Below are positions 1 through 8,860 of a stretch of 64,000 nucleotides of DNA, one piece after another; positions within the stretch are counted from its first letter, which is position 1; each line of letters begins with the position of its first letter. The notes beneath the pieces are model-generated. The model made no database searches, was not told the origin of the DNA, and saw only the letters and a program-made list of their open reading frames with translations. The translations under genes were made by a program, and so were the position numbers. This DNA is from an uncultured Candidatus Melainabacteria bacterium (GTDB lineage Bacteria; Cyanobacteriota; Vampirovibrionia; Gastranaerophilales; Gastranaerophilaceae), in NCBI GenBank assembly GCA_934757155.1, contig CAKVLI010000001.1:372001-436000 (forward strand), written 5' to 3'.

Positions 1-947
1 AAGATTTGCTCGTCAGAATTCTCAACGAGGTTTACGTATAACCTTGAACTTGAACCTTCACCGAGAATTACGGAGAGCATTTCAAGTGCAATCAGGTTTT
101 TCAGGTCGCGTGCAGGAACTCCGAGGTAACCAAACATCATGAAAGACGAATTTATATTTGCTTTGTTTTCTATGTAAACTGTATGGTCTACCGGTTTGTC
201 AGGCTGAATATTTCTTTGCGGAGGTTCAGGCCTTTCGCCCCAATTGAATTCTTTTACAACTTTTTCCAGAACTTCTTCGTAGTTAAAATCTCCAACAACG
301 ATTGTTGTAACATTTTTTGGAGAGTAGTAGGTTCTGTAGTAGTTCATAATTTCTTCTTGCTTAACTTGCGAAATTATTTCCGGAGTACCGATTACGTCGC
401 GTTTATATGGATGAGAGGTGTACATTGCGTTATTTGTAGCGTTATAAACCTTTGTCCAAGGCTGGTCTTTTCTCATTCTGATTTCTTCGATTACAACGTG
501 ACGTTCGCGCTTGTCGGTAACGTTTTTGTCGTTGACATCAAAGGGTGCGCCCATTTCGTAATCAGGGATTACGGGATCGGTCATCATATCTGCGTGAAGC
601 TCGATTGCGAGGTTAAAGTTTTCGTTGTTTTCGCCCTTCGGAAGAGTTACGTAGTAGAATGTATAGTCTTTCCAAGTCGCAGCGTTTACGATTGCACCAC
701 GGGCTTCAAGTATGTGGTCGAATTCGCCGGCTTTGTGTTTATGAGTACCTTTGAACATAAGGTGTTCAAGAAAGTGTGAAATGCCGTTGTTGTGGTCGTT
801 TTCGTTTATTGAACCTGTTTTAACCCACGATGACACATTGACCATACCGCCTTCTTTGTATGCGAGTACGATTTTGTGTCCGTTGTCTTGTTCATATATT
901 TTTACATCCCCCGTCAGGAAAGGATATTTGACTATTGTTTCTCTCAT
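1..947 (-). CDS. M16 family zinc metalloprotease, 3' part outside window
   Basis: Reading the minus strand from an ATG at 947 gives an open frame that leaves the window at base 1 (about 315 residues seen). The inverted zinc motif HFLEH, typical of M16 (pitrilysin/insulinase/processing-peptidase) proteases, is at residues 58-62, and the acidic third-ligand region VIEEIRMRND is near residue 155. M16 enzymes degrade or process peptides in a clamshell chamber made of two related halves; the N-terminal active half is what is visible. AGAGGTG lies just upstream of the ATG as a ribosome binding site. There is no signal peptide, so it is probably cytoplasmic. The next gene, at 1067, is divergent. The family is clear; the physiological substrate is not. 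Confidence 0.9.
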   Translation of the reverse strand, partial: MRETIVKYPFLTGDVKIYEQDNGHKIVLAYKEGGMVNVSSWVKTGSINENDHNNGISHFLEHLMFKGTHKHKAGEFDHILEARGAIVNAATWKDYTFYYVTLPKGENNENFNLAIELHADMMTDPVIPDYEMGAPFDVNDKNVTDKRERHVVIEEIRMRKDQPWTKVYNATNNAMYTSHPYKRDVIGTPEIISQVKQEEIMNYYRTYYSPKNVTTIVVGDFNYEEVLEKVVKEFNWGERPEPPQRNIQPDKPVDHTVYIENKANINSSFMMFGYLGVPARDLKNLIALEMLSVILGEGSSSRLYVNLVENSDEQI

Positions 948-1024
948 AAACACCTCTTATCATGGAATATTATACAATAATTCTATAGAAATGTAACAAT
1001 TTTAACCGTTACCTGTTAAAAAAT

Positions 1025-1054
1025 TTGACTCACGGTTGTTAGATTAATTATCAT
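1025..1054 (+). promoter_or_regulatory. Probable sigma-70 promoter of the HNH-like gene
   Basis: TTGACT at 1025-1030 and TATCAT at 1049-1054 are separated by 18 bases. The ATG follows 12 bases after the -10, with a weak AGGGA in between. Support is from spacing and hexamer match only. Confidence 0.5.
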
Positions 1055-1066
1055 AAGTGTAGGGAC

Positions 1067-2197
1067 ATGAAAATACAATTTCAAACAGTACAAACAAATC
1101 TGGTCAATCCAATCAAACAACAAAATATTGCGAGATATAGTGATAGCGTGTACTATCAGGGTGGGGACGAAGAACTTGCGCCAAAAGGTTTAACTTTGGC
1201 GAATTTTCACAATGTTTCTTTCGGTTTAAATTCTGATATGAAATTTCTTCTGGGAAAAGCAGACAGATTGAGATGTGCTTATAGCAGAAGAGAGATGATT
1301 TCGCCTTTTGAAATCAAAACTATTTATGCAAAACTTACAAAACGCCCGAATGCTCAATCCGCGGTAAACTTTTTGACTCAATATGAAGGTTTGATGCATG
1401 AGATTGAGGGGTATGTTTTTGATTTATTTAAAGAGGCACAGCACAAGGGTAAACGTGATTTTCAGGATATTTTGATTGAACACAAACCTGCTGCTCTTGA
1501 AAGATTAAAAGAGAAACAAAGATTAATTTTGACAAGTACGGATAAGCAAATTGAAAACTTGAGTGAGCCTGTTGCAGAGCAGGTTAGAGCGATTAGAGAT
1601 TTGGGGGGGTTTCGTATTGATAACGGGAAATTTGGACGCAAAATGCTTTTGAGTAGTTTGAGAGAAATCAAGGCTTCAGATGAAGATGCAAGAAGGATTG
1701 ATAAAATTTATAGAGCATGGTACGGACTTCCTTCTTCATCAAAAGATATGGATGCGTTTATTGTTCAATATGCGGAACAACCGCATGAATCAATTGCAAG
1801 AAGACTATTGAGCTCTGCCGTTGCAACGGTTGAACATGTTCAACCATCTTCTCGCGGCGGAGATGACGACCTTTCAAACTTCTTACTGGTGTCAGCAAGA
1901 TTCAATAACGACCGTGACTCAATGCCTTTGGATGAGTATATTGATTTGAACAAAGGAATTGAGATTGAGAAAAATTTGCAAAAATATATCAATGATGTAA
2001 TTGACGAAATCAATAATAAAAAATCCGATTTTTCATATAAAAGCTGGTATCCGGAGGCTATCAAGAAAACTTTAGCACGTGAAACTTCACAAAGAGTTAA
2101 TTTGGATATAAAGGGGCTGAGATTAACCCGAGAACAGAATAAACAAAACTCTTCTCCGCAAAAATTAAGTAAAAAATATATAGTAGCTTATAAGTAA
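1067..2197 (+). CDS. HNH-endonuclease-like protein with short FG-type N-terminus
   Basis: This 376-residue protein is not recognised as a named family. Residues about 258-295 contain VEHVQPSSRGGDDDLSN followed by a downstream FNND, which resembles the second half of an HNH nuclease (His, Pro, GG, Asn). An upstream CAYSRREM at about residue 69 resembles the CxxC-like knuckle of HNH proteins but keeps only one Cys. The N-terminus (MKIQFQTVQTN... then NVSFGLNS near residue 50) resembles the starts of three other proteins in this window (13148, 53489, 57520). The middle is helical and charged. No signal peptide is seen. It stands alone with its own promoter and is followed by a repeat-filled gap. 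DNA cleavage is inferred; it could be a degenerate, inactive HNH fold. Confidence 0.6.
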   Translation: MKIQFQTVQTNLVNPIKQQNIARYSDSVYYQGGDEELAPKGLTLANFHNVSFGLNSDMKFLLGKADRLRCAYSRREMISPFEIKTIYAKLTKRPNAQSAVNFLTQYEGLMHEIEGYVFDLFKEAQHKGKRDFQDILIEHKPAALERLKEKQRLILTSTDKQIENLSEPVAEQVRAIRDLGGFRIDNGKFGRKMLLSSLREIKASDEDARRIDKIYRAWYGLPSSSKDMDAFIVQYAEQPHESIARRLLSSAVATVEHVQPSSRGGDDDLSNFLLVSARFNNDRDSMPLDEYIDLNKGIEIEKNLQKYINDVIDEINNKKSDFSYKSWYPEAIKKTLARETSQRVNLDIKGLRLTREQNKQNSSPQKLSKKYIVAYK

Positions 2198-2479
2198 GTA
2201 ATCAAGTGGCTAGGGATTTTAGATAGAGTTTACATTTGTCATCCTGAGCGTATGCGAAGGATCGCAAGGTTGAACGAATGTTGACACCTCACCCTAGCCC
2301 TCTCCTCAAGGAGAGGGGATAGCTTCATGTTCCTTCTCCTAGGGAGAAGGTTAGGATGAGGGTTCGGTTATTATATTTACCCCCTTCGCTTCCGCTCGTA
2401 ATGACGTGGCACTTTTGAATCGTTGATGCGGTAAATCAAAGATTTACCGCATCCTACAACTTCCCTCTTTTATTTCTAC
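2198..2479. repeat. Intergenic repeat mosaic before anmK
   Basis: The gap holds dispersed modules seen elsewhere in the window. A CATCCTGAGCGTATGCGAAGG unit (2237-2268) recurs near 14134 and 41313. A CCCTCTCCTCAAGGAGAGGG palindromic pair spans about 2287-2355. A piece reading 'cgtaatgacgtggcac' near 2396 is the reverse of the module at 20917. A hairpin built on GGTAAATC/GATTTACC (2430-2450) is similar to one at 41360. No ORF is supported here. Confidence 0.75.
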
Positions 2480-2509
2480 TTGATTATCGACTGGGCGATT
2501 TGGTATAAT
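2480..2509 (+). promoter_or_regulatory. Promoter of anmK, predicted leaderless transcript
   Basis: TTGATT (2480-2485), an 18-base spacer and a perfect TATAAT (2504-2509) sit directly before the ATG at 2516. Six bases separate the -10 from the ATG, so the expected +1 is the A of the start codon. There is no ribosome binding site. A TTG at 2480 in the same frame falls inside the -35 box and cannot be the start of this transcript. Confidence 0.75.
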
Positions 2510-2515
2510 CGCAGT

Positions 2516-3631
2516 ATGGAGAAAGAGTCCAAAAAAGTTATAGCTTTGATGTCAGGAACTTCCTGCGATTCAATAGACGCGGGATTGTGCGAAGTTCATC
2601 CGGATATGTCTGTTACTTTGATTCAGGGAATAAATCATTCTTATCCTGAACATATCAGAGCAAAACTTTTTTCGGCATTTCGGGGCGAAATCAGTATAAA
2701 AGAGCTTTGTCAGCTCAATTTTGCGGTGGGGAAATGCTTCGCTGATGCCGCGAATGTACTGATTAGTGAGTTTGGAAAACCTGATTTTATCTCATCTCAC
2801 GGACAAACAGTTTATCACTATCCTTATGATGAAAAATTGGATGACATTTCTCTGAAAAGCACATTGCAAATTGGAGAAAGTGCTATTATCGCACGTGAAA
2901 CAGGCTGTACAGTTATTTCAAACTTCCGCGAAAGTGATATTGCAGCAGGCGGTCAAGGTGCACCTTTGGTGTGTTTTGCGGATGCTAAGTGGTTTAAAAA
3001 CTCGCTTGTACAAAATATTGGCGGGATTTCAAACGTAACCGTTGTTTCTGATGATTGTGAAACTTTTGGATTTGATACCGGTTGCGGAAATATTTTGATT
3101 GATTATTGTGTGCAAAAATTCTTCGGACAAAAATATGACAAAGACGGTGAAATTGCCGCACATGGAAATGTTTGTGAAAGCTGGCTAGATTGTCTTTTGC
3201 AGGATGAATATTATTTCCTAGACCCGCCGAAAACGACCGGAAGAGAGTATTTTTCGACAAAATATGCAGAAAATATCCTAAAAACCGCACCTGAAGATAA
3301 AAAAGACGCTATTGCGACTCTTACAGCTTTGACAGCTAAAACTATTGCTCAAGCTTACGAGCGTTTTGTTTATCCTGTATGTAGTGTGGATACGGCTATT
3401 ATAGGCGGCGGTGGTGCTTATAACAAAACTATGATGAAGTTTTTGAGAAGCTATCTTCCCAAAAGAATTGAATTAAAAACCCACGAAGATTACGGAATTT
3501 CCAATAACTATAAAGAGGTTATGGCGTTTGCACTTTTGGGTTATTGCAACTATTACGGAATTCCAAACAACCTTCCGTGCTGCACCGGGGCGAACAAAAG
3601 AGTTGTTATGGGAAAAGTTACTTATCCGTAA
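2516..3631 (+). CDS. anmK: Anhydro-N-acetylmuramic acid kinase
   Basis: The product (371 residues) phosphorylates and opens 1,6-anhydro-MurNAc released during peptidoglycan turnover, giving MurNAc-6-phosphate for cell-wall recycling in the cytoplasm. The family signature is at the N-terminus (LMSGTSCDSIDAGL, ATP phosphate loop), with SSHGQTVYHYP, NIGGISNVT, DTGCGN and a C-terminal IIGGGGAYN following in the usual AnmK order. The length is normal. The usual SGTSxDG is SGTSCDS here, a mild change. The start is set at 2516 because the -10 box lies just upstream. The gene stands alone between a repeat mosaic and dnaK. MurNAc recycling implies that the cell makes lytic transglycosylases. Confidence 0.93.
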   Translation: MEKESKKVIALMSGTSCDSIDAGLCEVHPDMSVTLIQGINHSYPEHIRAKLFSAFRGEISIKELCQLNFAVGKCFADAANVLISEFGKPDFISSHGQTVYHYPYDEKLDDISLKSTLQIGESAIIARETGCTVISNFRESDIAAGGQGAPLVCFADAKWFKNSLVQNIGGISNVTVVSDDCETFGFDTGCGNILIDYCVQKFFGQKYDKDGEIAAHGNVCESWLDCLLQDEYYFLDPPKTTGREYFSTKYAENILKTAPEDKKDAIATLTALTAKTIAQAYERFVYPVCSVDTAIIGGGGAYNKTMMKFLRSYLPKRIELKTHEDYGISNNYKEVMAFALLGYCNYYGIPNNLPCCTGANKRVVMGKVTYP

Positions 3632-3809
3632 GTTTACCCATTTATTAATTTACCCCTTAGGATTTTTCTTCATCCTCGTTTAAAATATTAATTTTTTGTT
3701 TATTTTTTAATATTTCTCTAAAAAAAGTGATTTAATGATAATGTGGCTTAGGGTTAGAAAGCCCGATATCACATGGAAACATAAAAAAACTAAATAAGGA
3801 GAATATATT

Positions 3810-5645
3810 ATGGCAAAAACAATTGGTATTGACTTAGGTACAACAAACTCAGTTGTAGCAGTTATGGAAGGTGGTAAACCAACCGTTATTGCTAACGCAG
3901 AAGGTATGAGAACAACTCCTTCTATCGTTGGTTTTTCTAAAACCGGTGAAAGATTGGTTGGTCAACTCGCTAAACGTCAGGCTATTTTGAACCCTGATAA
4001 AACTATCGCTTCTATCAAAAGACATATGGGCGAAGATTATAAAAAGAACATCGACGGTAAAGATTATACACCGCAAGAAATTTCTGCAATGATTTTGAGA
4101 AAATTGGCAGATGATGCAAGCGCTTACTTGGGTGAAAAAGTTACTTCTGCAGTAATCACAGTTCCTGCATATTTTAACGATGCTCAAAGACAAGCAACAA
4201 AAGACGCAGGTAAAATCGCAGGTTTGGATGTGCTTCGTATCGTAAACGAACCTACTGCAGCAGCTCTTGCTTACGGTTTGGAAAAAGATAAACCTGAAAA
4301 AGTTCTTGTATTCGACTTAGGTGGTGGTACATTCGATGTATCTATTCTTGAAATCGGCGATGGTGTTCATGAAGTTCTTTCAACATCAGGTGATACTCAC
4401 TTAGGTGGTGATGACTTCGATAAGAAGATTATCGATTGGATTTGTGCTGAGTTCAAAAAACAAGAAGGCATGGATTTGACTAACGATAAACAAGCAATGC
4501 AACGTATTAAGGAAGCTGCTGAAAAAGCAAAATGTGAACTTTCTTCAGTTGTTGAAACAACTATTAACCTTCCTTACATCACTGCTGATGCCAATGGTCC
4601 TAAACACTTAGAATTGTCTTTGACAAGAGCTAAATTTGAAGAACTTTCTCACGATTTACTTGAAAGATGTAAGAAACCGGTTGAACAAGCATTGAAAGAT
4701 GCCGGTTTGAGCAAAAACGAACTCAATGAAGTTGTATTGGTTGGTGGTTCAACTCGTATCCCTGCTGTTCAACAACTTGTTAAAGAATACACAGGCAAAG
4801 ATCCTAACCAATCAGTAAACCCTGATGAAGTTGTTGCGGTTGGTGCTGCTATTCAAGCAGGTGTCCTCGCAGGTGAAGTTAAAGATATAGTTCTTCTTGA
4901 TGTTACTCCGTTAACATTGGGTATCGAAACAATGGGTGGCGTTATGACTCCGCTTGTTCCACGTAACACAACAATTCCGGTATCTAAATCTCAAATTTTC
5001 TCAACTGCTGAAAATAACCAAACAGCTGTTGATATCAACATCTTGCAAGGTGAAAGACCAATGGCCGGTGATAACAAGTCATTAGGTATGTTCAGACTTG
5101 AAGGTATCGCTCCTGCTATGAGAGGCGTTCCGCAAATCGAAGTTACATTCGATATTGATGCTAACGGTATTGTAAACGTTTCTGCTAAGGATAAAGCTAC
5201 TAACAAAGAACAGAAGATTACAATTACTAACTCTTCTAACTTGTCAGAACAAGATATCGACAAAATGGTTAAAGAAGCTGAAGCTAACGCAGCAGAAGAT
5301 AAGAAGAAAAAAGAAGATGCAGAAGTTAAGAATAATGCAAACTCCTTAGTTGCTTCTTCTGAAAGAATCGTAAAAGATTTTGAAGGTAAAATCTCCGAAG
5401 ATGATGTTAAGAAATTGACTGAACAAAGAGAAGCTCTTTCAAAAGCTTTGGAAGAAAACAAGCCTGCTGATGAATTGAAGAAATTGTCTGATGAACTTCA
5501 ACAAACAATGTTCGCAATTTCTCAAAAGGCTTACGAAGCTGTTCAAAAAGACAGCGCAGCATCTGAAGCTAATTCCGAAGGTAGCACTGCATCAAACGAT
5601 AAAAAAGATGATGACGTAATTGATGCAGAATACACCAAAGAATAA
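3810..5645 (+). CDS. dnaK: Chaperone protein DnaK (Hsp70)
   Basis: ATP-driven cytoplasmic chaperone of 611 residues that folds and protects client proteins with DnaJ and GrpE. It starts with the phosphate-1 motif IGIDLGTTNS, has DLGGGTFDVSILE and the connect/adenosine regions in order, then the substrate-binding domain from about residue 370 and the acidic tail ending DDDVIDAEYTKE, the usual bacterial C-terminus. AAGGAG precedes the ATG. Neither grpE nor dnaJ is adjacent, and no CIRCE inverted repeat is seen upstream. Codon choice looks optimised, as expected for a highly expressed gene. Two hairpins follow the stop. Confidence 0.98.
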   Translation: MAKTIGIDLGTTNSVVAVMEGGKPTVIANAEGMRTTPSIVGFSKTGERLVGQLAKRQAILNPDKTIASIKRHMGEDYKKNIDGKDYTPQEISAMILRKLADDASAYLGEKVTSAVITVPAYFNDAQRQATKDAGKIAGLDVLRIVNEPTAAALAYGLEKDKPEKVLVFDLGGGTFDVSILEIGDGVHEVLSTSGDTHLGGDDFDKKIIDWICAEFKKQEGMDLTNDKQAMQRIKEAAEKAKCELSSVVETTINLPYITADANGPKHLELSLTRAKFEELSHDLLERCKKPVEQALKDAGLSKNELNEVVLVGGSTRIPAVQQLVKEYTGKDPNQSVNPDEVVAVGAAIQAGVLAGEVKDIVLLDVTPLTLGIETMGGVMTPLVPRNTTIPVSKSQIFSTAENNQTAVDINILQGERPMAGDNKSLGMFRLEGIAPAMRGVPQIEVTFDIDANGIVNVSAKDKATNKEQKITITNSSNLSEQDIDKMVKEAEANAAEDKKKKEDAEVKNNANSLVASSERIVKDFEGKISEDDVKKLTEQREALSKALEENKPADELKKLSDELQQTMFAISQKAYEAVQKDSAASEANSEGSTASNDKKDDDVIDAEYTKE

Positions 5646-5817
5646 GTGCTACGCACGTAGATATTGGGTCGGCTACAAGGTGTGAACTACTAAATTAATT
5701 TATAGTGACTATTTCCGCCTTAAAGGTGAAATTACAAATTGAATGAGTTCCAAGATTACGCACGTAGACCGACAGCCCGCTATGAGAAGGGCTACAAGAT
5801 AAAATAAAATTTACAGG
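5646..5817 (+). other. Structured 3' region of dnaK
   Basis: The stretch has two copies of TACGCACGTAGA (about 5648 and 5757) and a small hairpin AGCCC...GGGCT near 5774-5793. It contains no convincing ORF. It is probably the dnaK 3' untranslated region; no known RNA family is recognised. Confidence 0.4.
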
Positions 5818-5873
5818 ACCGCTAGTAGATAAGACTACAAGCGGTTTTGTTTTGTCGGTTTTACAAAACCGAC
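5818..5873 (+). terminator. dnaK terminator and adjacent hairpin
   Basis: ACCGCT (5818-5823) pairs with AGCGGT (5840-5845), with an inner GTAG/CTAC extension, followed by TTTGTTTT: an intrinsic terminator. Immediately after it, GTCGGTTTT (5854-5862) pairs with AAAACCGAC (5865-5873) as a second perfect 9-bp hairpin. Confidence 0.8.
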
Positions 5874-5875
5874 CT

Positions 5876-6230
5876 ACATCTGGTGCGCAAGTGTGCGCAC
5901 CCTACTTGCTACATGCGAGCGTGTGCAAAGCACAATAGCGAGCATAAGAGATTGTGCGTAGCACAGCCCTATTTTTCGGCTGAGCGAAGTGAAGGCGTTG
6001 TGAACAATTGCGTGTTTCTTCTTTCTTTTCGTTATTTTCTTTCTTCTTGCCTCGCAAATAAGAAGAAAGAAAATGACAAACAAAGTAATGCCAACCTACA
6101 TTTCCGCAAAAAGAAAAAAGAAAAGTACAAACAATTACATAACATTACACACAAATAAGGATTTTTGTTTCTTTTCAATAAAGAAACAAAAACCAAGAAC
6201 CCTACGTTTATACCTTTGCAAATTTAAAAA
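5876..6230. repeat. Intergenic repeat mosaic between dnaK and TPR-glycosyltransferase
   Basis: The A palindrome (GGTGCGCA, 4-base loop, TGCGCACC) is at 5882-5901. It is followed by a long module (5914-6075) beginning TGCGAGCGTGTGC and ending in a 13-bp hairpin TTTCTTTCTTCTT/AAGAAGAAAGAAA. A close copy of this ~155-bp module lies at 35119-35271. ORFs through this stretch are products of repeat composition and are not called as genes. Confidence 0.8.
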
Positions 6231-6260
6231 CTCTGATATAATTAGAATGGGAGGGTTTTT

Positions 6261-7742
6261 ATGCCGGCAATAGAAGAACTTGTGAATAAGGGATTTACTT
6301 TACATCAAAACGGGAAACTTGATGAGGCTGAGCATGCTTATAATGAGGCTTTAAAAATGGATGCTCAAAACTCTGAAGTTTGTAACCTTATGGGTGTTTT
6401 GAAACTCCAAAAAAGCGATGTCATATCTGCAGAACAATGGATTGAAAGAGCTATTTCACTTAATCCTTGCGAATACTATTATGAAACTCTGTTTCAGGCA
6501 TATATAAGAGGTGGTCAATATGACAAATTGGTTCGGTTGGCAGATTATGTTTGTAAAACCTATCCTAAAAACTTTTCCTTGATGTTCAATCTTGCGTTGG
6601 CATGCAAAAATTTAAAACGTAATCATGACGCAATCCATTTTTATGATAAAGCGTTGAAGATTGACCCGTCTTCTTATCAGGCATGGTTTAATTTGGCGCA
6701 TTTATATAGTATTGAAGGTCAGTGCAAGAACGCGGTTTCTGCGCTTAAAATCTGTAAAAAACTCAAACCGCATGACAATGATACAGATTATTTTCTTGCC
6801 CTTGCGCTTATGCGTGTAAAAAATTATGGCAAAGGTCTGGCGCTGTTTGAAAACAGGCTTTGCAAGGAAACAGCTGTTTCTCTACAGAACAAAACATACC
6901 CGAAACTTGCTTCGCGCGATAGATTATGGAAAGGTGAAAATATTAAAGACAAAACTATTTTTGTATACTACGAAGCTGGTTTTGGCGATACGATAATGTT
7001 TTCAAGATATTTACCTTTGCTCAAACAAAAATGTAAAAAACTTATTTTTTATCCGCAAAAACAGCTTGTGCCTTTGTTTGCGGAAAGCGGTTTGGGGATT
7101 GATGAGATTATAGAAGGATTTATCCCTGAACAATCTATGGATTTTGATGTTCATACACCGCTTTTGAGCCTACCGTATCTTTTAAAACTCAAAGGTGAAA
7201 AGGTGTTTGCGTATTCAGAAGGTTATCTTGGCGCAAACGAGAAGCTTAAAGAAGAATACAGAAAAAGATATTTTGATAATAATAAACTCAAAATCGGCAT
7301 CAAATGGCAGGGAAATACCTACTATGACTTAGACAGGGTCATTCCAGCGGAAGCTTTTTCACCGCTTATTGAATTAGGTGGAACTCAGTTCTATTCTTTC
7401 CAAACCTTTGAAGGTTCTGAGGATTTGAAAAAACTTGCTGACAAATACAATGTAATTGATGTTGGTAGAGATTTGATAGATTTTGGTCAAACCGCGGCTG
7501 CGCTTGAGAACTTGGATTTGGTAATCTGTAATGATACATCATTAGCGCATCTTGCAGGCGCGCTCGGAATCCCTTGTTTTGTTCTTTTGCCTTGGGAAGT
7601 CAATTGGAGATGGCATGACAATCTCAATGTTTGCGACTGGTATGACAGCCTAAAACTCTTCCGTCAAAAAGAACAGGGCGATTGGACAGGAGTTTTTGAA
7701 GAGATAGAAGCGTATATTATGAAGGCTGCTAATTCTCAATAA
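6261..7742 (+). CDS. TPR-repeat protein with heptosyltransferase-like (GT9-type) domain
   Basis: The protein has 493 residues. Residues about 1-200 are tandem tetratricopeptide repeats (for example LHQNGKLDEAEHAYNEALKM and NHDAIHFYDKALKIDPSSYQ). The C-terminal half resembles GT9/ADP-heptose transferase folds, with YYEAGFGDTIMFSRYL near 230 and the typical sugar-nucleotide motif CNDTSLAHLAGALGIP near 430. Such proteins usually glycosylate surface structures or proteins, with the TPR part binding partners. An extended -10 (TGATATAAT, 6234-6242) and a strong GGGAGGG site precede the ATG. The 3' end overlaps the convergent gene by 14 bases. Transferase activity is inferred from the motif; donor and acceptor are unknown. 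Confidence 0.8.
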   Translation: MPAIEELVNKGFTLHQNGKLDEAEHAYNEALKMDAQNSEVCNLMGVLKLQKSDVISAEQWIERAISLNPCEYYYETLFQAYIRGGQYDKLVRLADYVCKTYPKNFSLMFNLALACKNLKRNHDAIHFYDKALKIDPSSYQAWFNLAHLYSIEGQCKNAVSALKICKKLKPHDNDTDYFLALALMRVKNYGKGLALFENRLCKETAVSLQNKTYPKLASRDRLWKGENIKDKTIFVYYEAGFGDTIMFSRYLPLLKQKCKKLIFYPQKQLVPLFAESGLGIDEIIEGFIPEQSMDFDVHTPLLSLPYLLKLKGEKVFAYSEGYLGANEKLKEEYRKRYFDNNKLKIGIKWQGNTYYDLDRVIPAEAFSPLIELGGTQFYSFQTFEGSEDLKKLADKYNVIDVGRDLIDFGQTAAALENLDLVICNDTSLAHLAGALGIPCFVLLPWEVNWRWHDNLNVCDWYDSLKLFRQKEQGDWTGVFEEIEAYIMKAANSQ

Positions 7743-8508
7743 AAAGATTCATAAACTCTATATCGTCGTAATCGATATATGCAGTCTGCATAAGGTTTCT
7801 GCCTGTTTTTATGGTGACTTCGTTTACCTGACCTTTTCTGAGGAGGTTCGGCGGGATTTTTATACGCTGTCCGTCCCCATTGATTTGAATTTCGGAGATT
7901 TTGTTTCCGTTAAAGAATACTTCCGGCGGTGAGGCGAAGGCATTCGTAATTCTGTTTTGCCCGATAGCGCGTGCCATTTGAGTATCTATGCCTATAATTG
8001 AGCCGATTACGAGAAATACAGGTTGATTGAATTTTATGTTTTTAAGAATAAATCTTTTTGAATAAAAGGGACCGATACTTTCCATTCTGAATTCGCCCGC
8101 GTTTGCGGAAAGGTCGGAATAGTTGTTGTCCCCCAAATGGTACATGCTGGAATCGACAACCATTTCGTTTGCGTTGGATTTTTCAATCCCTACGACAAGC
8201 GGTGCGGAAAGAGTTTGGCTGTTGACTGTTACGGAAAACGGTTTGTAGTTTTCTTTTTGGACGGACATAATACTTGTTCCGTCAATTTGGGTATCGAGTT
8301 CAAAATATCCGTCTGAGTCGGTTTTTGTTGAATAGCGTTCTTTTGGAAGGGTGATTTTTGCGCCGCCAACACCTGCGCCTGTCTTTTTGTCCACGACTCG
8401 GCTGGAATTACCTGCACCTTGTGCGCTGACTCCGCCTTCAAAAGTTGCAGAGTTGGCGGGGAGTGTGATAAAAGTTATTAAAAATATTAAGCTTAAAATT
8501 TTTTTCAT
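7729..8508 (-). CDS. Secreted protein with carboxypeptidase-regulatory-like domain
   Basis: This is a 259-residue exported protein. It has a Sec signal peptide (MKKILSLIFLITFITLPANSA, cleavage expected after ANSA), then a beta-sandwich of the carboxypeptidase regulatory/CNA-B type around residues 40-100 (VVDKKTGAGVGGAKITLP...TKTDSDGYFELDT). The rest (about residues 115-259) is beta-rich and unassigned, with NEVTIKTGRNLMQTAYIDYDDIEF near the C-terminus. It is likely a periplasmic or surface adhesin-like or structural protein; no enzyme motif is seen. It converges on, and overlaps by 14 bases, the TPR-glycosyltransferase gene. Confidence 0.75.
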   Translation of the reverse strand: MKKILSLIFLITFITLPANSATFEGGVSAQGAGNSSRVVDKKTGAGVGGAKITLPKERYSTKTDSDGYFELDTQIDGTSIMSVQKENYKPFSVTVNSQTLSAPLVVGIEKSNANEMVVDSSMYHLGDNNYSDLSANAGEFRMESIGPFYSKRFILKNIKFNQPVFLVIGSIIGIDTQMARAIGQNRITNAFASPPEVFFNGNKISEIQINGDGQRIKIPPNLLRKGQVNEVTIKTGRNLMQTAYIDYDDIEFMNLFIEN

Positions 8509-8645
8509 ACAAACATTATCCGCTTTTAGTTTGGTTATCAGAATTAGTCTTTATATGTTTTATAAGGTTATTTTGGTAAAAGTAAAAATAATAATTGAAA
8601 TTTAATTGTGTTTCTGATTTAATAAGCATATTGATAATTAAATAT

Positions 8646-8729
8646 GCCGATGTGATGGAATTGGTAGACGTGCCAGACTCAAAATCTGGTGTAGGCAACT
8701 ACGTGCCGGTTCGACCCCGGCCATCGGCA
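8646..8729 (+). tRNA. tRNA-Leu(CAA)
   Basis: The 84-nt class II tRNA has acceptor strands GCCGATG/CATCGGC, anticodon stem CCAGA/TCTGG with loop CTCAAAA (anticodon CAA, reads UUG), a long variable arm, and a T-arm GCCGG-TTCGACC-CCGGC. CCA is not encoded. A terminator follows directly. Confidence 0.95.
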
Positions 8730-8735
8730 TTTTTT

Positions 8736-8766
8736 AAAAAAGCTCTCGATTAAGAGAGCTTTTTTG
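8736..8766 (+). terminator. Terminator of tRNA-Leu(CAA)
   Basis: A-run, stem AGCTCTC/GAGAGCT with loop GATTAA, then T-run. It is symmetrical and may act in both directions. Confidence 0.9.
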
Positions 8767-8860
8767 TTGGGAAAAATTTTTGTGATTAATTATCAAAATT
8801 TTTTGGGTTATAATTACAAACATAGGGTCGTTTTAATATCACAAAGAAAAGGAGCAGAAT

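Noticed and set aside
183..779. Plus-strand 198-residue ORF
   Set aside because: It is the shadow of the M16 protease on the minus strand, which has the HFLEH motif and a ribosome site.
3640..3809. CIRCE/HrcA operator upstream of dnaK
   Set aside because: No TTAGCACTC-type inverted repeat is present in the upstream region.
5847..6273. Small ORFs between dnaK and the TPR gene
   Set aside because: They fall in repeat modules that recur at 35119-35271; the reading frames are not conserved between copies and lack ribosome sites.
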